From: Albifimbria verrucaria
Taxonomy: Eukaryota; Ascomycota; Sordariomycetes; Hypocreales; Stachybotryaceae
DNA length: 64,000 nucleotides
Reading direction: 5' to 3'
NCBI GenBank assembly: GCA_020081605.1
Contig: JAHREC010000030.1
Location: 1,364,001-1,428,000, forward strand
The notes under the pieces were generated by a model, which did no database searches, had not been told where the DNA came from, and saw only the letters and a program-made list of their open reading frames with translations. Below, one piece after another: positions 60,975 through 64,000 of the stretch. Both the position numbers and the translations under genes were made by a program. Every line of letters starts with the position of its first letter. Position 1 is the stretch's first letter.

Positions 60975-62479
60975 ACAATTTGTTGGTTTCATGTCGGAGA
61001 TGCTGTGGCTATGAGAGTTTATCAAGGCAGCTAGTCCTGCGAATATTTTGGAAAGACTGTTGTCATGTGTAATAATCAGGCTCTTAACTGACACTAAAGA
61101 TGAATAAGGTATTTCTAGTTTGAAAACTATTCTAAACTTGGGGCTTTTGATGAGTGCTGCAAGAACCATAGTTCTTAGATAACGATAAATATTACCAAGT
61201 ATAAACGCCACTAAAACTGAACCATCCGTCTAAGTATATGAGGGTTACAAGGAGGTATCAGACACGTATCTGATCGAACGGCAAGTGGAGAAAACGAGGG
61301 CATTACCCAGTCATCAGTTTAATCTACCATAAGCCCCGAATAGTTAGAACCTATGTAAGGAGCTGTTAATCCTCTGAGCAATGATAAATAGCTTGAATAG
61401 TGACTAATTGGTTCGCTATTTGTGGAGATAGATATACTCTTGAGCCCTTGCACATCTAGGAACACGGAAGCTGAGAGGAATTGGACTATGAAGTAATTTT
61501 AATGTATCTCCTGGATATCCGAAGGCGCTAAAGAGTAGCAGGCAAGTATTGACCCATACGATAGTTGAAGCAACATGAATCATGTAGTGAGAGATATACT
61601 AGCATTTATGCTCCTCGATCTAAGGCTGCCTACTGACTCTTGTAAATAATATATTCATGAATTGCTTTATACTGACACAACTAGGTGGCATGGAGTAAGC
61701 ATCTTTGGCTGCTTCAGACGCCCAAGGAAATATGGAGGAATTGGAGTTGGGGCCATCCCATGTCGAGAAGCCAGCTTAACATAAACCTGACCCTAGACAA
61801 CGTACTTGGATAACTGCGACATAATTAATATTTGGGGTACTTTGCGTCACAATTTCAGGTACAAGTGTCAAAATTTGAGACGCAATTAAGTGCAGATCCA
61901 AGCAGCTAAGCTAGGTATCCGTACTGGCTTCCGGGAAAGTATGGAGTTTTATCACAGACTAAACCTTTACAGTTGGTGGATGCTTTCGCCATCGCCCCAC
62001 AAGATCAAAGATCATCACACAAGACAGACTATGATTGAAGATGCTACTAGCGATGGGCAATTTACAAAGAAACATGATTTGGGATTCACCTGAATATAAA
62101 CCTGGGGAGAACAACTTGAATGATATCCATGTGGTCTTTATCTTCTCCACGGATCCAAACAACACCTGCACGCAAGTTGGTATGCCTTGGTTGCTGGTTT
62201 CTAGAAACTTCAGCCCCCACAAATTGTACACTTCAGACTGTGTCTCCACAAGCAGGAGCCAAAGCTCCGGTCGCCCCAAACCATTACACAATGGAGATTT
62301 TGAGGCGTCCATGCTGAAAGATGCAAATCCCATGACGTAGAGACATGTGGACACCTCGGACCTTAGATAACGACATAATATAGTTGTGGCTAACAATGTC
62401 TGCGCCAATCTCTACAAAACCTTCAAAATTCCATGTGCCGGCCCAGATTACACCCTGAGACCTCGTCTTATTTGCAACA
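60975..62479. other. AT-rich non-coding stretch
   Basis: Frames at 61890-62580 on both strands (65-149 codons) overlap one another and none shows recognisable motifs. The last part is promoter of the aquaporin gene. Confidence 0.45.
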
Positions 62480-64000
62480 ATGTCGCAGACAAGTGACGGT
62501 TCTGCGAGCAGTACAATTCCAAATGACGAAACGCACCCAATCTCGACACCAAAGACATTGTCACCCGAAAGCGACCCAAACACAGCCAGCGACTTTCCCA
62601 GCGCCCCTCCAATACGACCTTATCCGCCAAGGACTGCTGGATCGAACCGTAGTCGGAGACCCGGTTTTGTCAACGCTGGCATCTCATACTTGACGAGCGG
62701 AACAGGGAGGACAGCCCATAGCCGAAGGACTGATCGAACCAGGGATGAGTCGGGTGCCCCTACCAGGCCTCAGCTTGCCAACCAGCGACAGACAACGATT
62801 CAAAACAACCATGTAGTATGGACTGATGAAGGATACTATGATGAGAACCCATGGTACGGCCGCGACAATCGGAAACCCATATTCAGCCTGGGACGACCTT
62901 TGCCACACACAGTACGTCGCCGTCGTGTGATCCGGAGACCAAAGAAAACCACAATCAAGAAAGACGAAGAAACAGGAGACATAGAGGAGGTCATTGAGGA
63001 AGAAGTTTTAAACGATGAAGAGCTACCTGATAATGGTTCACAATCAGCTCAAATAACCACATCGAATCGGCCCCGCGTCTCCTCACACAAGATAGCACGC
63101 ATACCGCGCGAGAGGAGCAAGAACACCAGTTTCGTGCCACAGCCAACGGCGTGTCGCATAGTAACAAACGAAATGATGCCGGACAACCTGTCTTCGACTA
63201 CATGCCGGAAGACCACCAAGCAGCTTCTCAGACAGAGAGTCACCTAAGCCGAACACGAACAAGTGGTACAAGGCAAAGCAATTCACCAGCCGATTATAAA
63301 ATTGACGGTGAACCCCTTGGGCACTCCGAACAACCGGAGGTGGAATCTGGGGAAGTTGACCCAAACGAGCTCCGAAACTGGTGGGCACGCGTAAGAGCAC
63401 GACATCCAGAGCCACTGGCGGAGTTTCTGGCAACTGGGGTGGCAGTACTTTTAGGTCTTACTGCGACACTTTCTGTCAATCTTTCATCCGAGCAGCCTAC
63501 AAAGTACGGTGACTACGAGACGTCCTGCTGGGCTTGGGGATTCGCTTGGATGTTTGGCATTTACCTGGCTGGTGGGGTCTCGGGCGCACACATGAATCCT
63601 GCAATATCCATCTCGTTGTCTATCTTCAGAGGGTTCCCGTGGAGGTCCTGTGCTGTCTATGTTACAGCCCAGTTCTTAGCTAGCCTTACAGCGGGAGGTC
63701 TAGCTTATGGGCTCTTTGCCGACTCCATACATCACGTGGACCCTGGCATGACGAACATGTCCAAGACGTTCTTCTCAACACCTCAGGAATGGGTTTCGTT
63801 TCGGTCCGCATTTGCCAATCAGGTTGTCGGCAGTGCAGTCCAGATGATGGCGGTCTTAGCTCTTGGAGACGACCAGAATAACCCACCTGGGGCAGGGATG
63901 CATGCATTTGTTATTGGCCTCTTGGTAACCACAACAAAATGGACCTTGGGCTACAATATAGGCTCCGCACTGAATCCAGCATCAGATTTTGGACCTCGAG
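62480..64000 (+). CDS. Aquaglyceroporin (MIP family), partial, long N-terminal extension
   Basis: It begins at 62480 with about 310 hydrophilic residues rich in Ser, Thr, Arg and Glu (VIRRPKKTTIKKDEE, EEVIEEEVLNDEE), then membrane segments: EFLATGVAVLLGLTATLSV, the first NPA loop SGAHMNPAISI, QFLASLTAGGLAYGLF, and the second NPA loop IGSALNPASDFGPR at the very end of the window. ASDFGPR, with Asp after NPA, is the glycerol-channel type (GlpF/Fps1-like). One missing base is inferred at about 63105-63112. The gene continues beyond 64000. Probable plasma-membrane glycerol/water channel; the long N-tail suggests gating as in yeast Fps1 (inference). Confidence 0.9.

Noticed and set aside
61959..62408. 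149-codon minus-strand frame
   Set aside because: Overlaps plus-strand frames of similar size and shows no motif; could not be supported.
1..64000. CRISPR arrays, bacterial operons or ribosome binding sites
   Set aside because: The window is a fungal nuclear sequence with spliceosomal introns; no regularly spaced repeats were seen.

Overview
The window comes from the nuclear genome of a filamentous ascomycete (Pezizomycotina). Genes are spaced singly on both strands, are interrupted by short GT-AG introns of about 47-105 bases, and encode typical mould families: fungal transcription factors, a HET-domain protein, cellulose- and hemicellulose-degrading enzymes with a fungal CBM1, a DUF7703 membrane protein and a fungal cyanide hydratase/nitrilase. 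The content fits a plant-associated or saprotrophic Sordariomycete; I cannot name a species from sequence alone. AT-rich non-coding stretches of 1-2.5 kb separate gene groups.

Layout. 0.5-8 kb: dienelactone-hydrolase-like/NTF2-like fusion protein, C2H2-type fungal regulator, zinc-type (MDR) oxidoreductase divergent from it, and an amino-acid permease. 9-13.2 kb: two cupin_5 (DUF985) genes flanking a DUF7703 integral membrane protein, then a secreted cysteine-rich protein. 15-20.3 kb: class I methyltransferase, GH6 cellobiohydrolase, class III CoA-transferase. 21-22 kb: an unrecognised broken gene. 24.5-34 kb: oligopeptide transporter (OPT), cytochrome P450, secreted epoxide-hydrolase-like enzyme. 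35-38.5 kb: fungal transcription factor and an old-yellow-enzyme flavin oxidoreductase. 39-52 kb: GH5 mannanase with CBM1, GH79 beta-glucuronidase, MFS sugar transporter, and two convergent fungal regulators. 52.6-57 kb: transposase fragment, intact HET gene and an ankyrin-repeat relic. 58-64 kb: nitrilase/cyanide hydratase, AA9 lytic polysaccharide monooxygenase, and the first part of an aquaglyceroporin that runs off the window.

How the genes work together. The clearest theme is extracellular plant polysaccharide breakdown: GH6, GH5-CBM1, GH79 and AA9 all carry secretion signals, and the GH79-MFS-regulator-regulator run at 43-52 kb resembles a small glucuronide/oligosaccharide utilisation module. 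The rest looks like ordinary accessory metabolism rather than one biosynthetic pathway.

A caution governs the whole annotation. About 40 frame breaks in 20 genes were found. Almost all are repaired by assuming one or two missing bases, mostly in short homopolymers, and protein conservation is otherwise good on both sides. Intron and exon lengths sum to the expected reading frame after that assumption wherever I could test the gene end to end. This looks like residual long-read sequencing error rather than gene death, so these genes are listed as CDS with the breaks described. Six coding regions (amino-acid permease, methyltransferase, the 35 kb regulator body, HET, nitrilase, and most of the 48.6 kb regulator) are unbroken.
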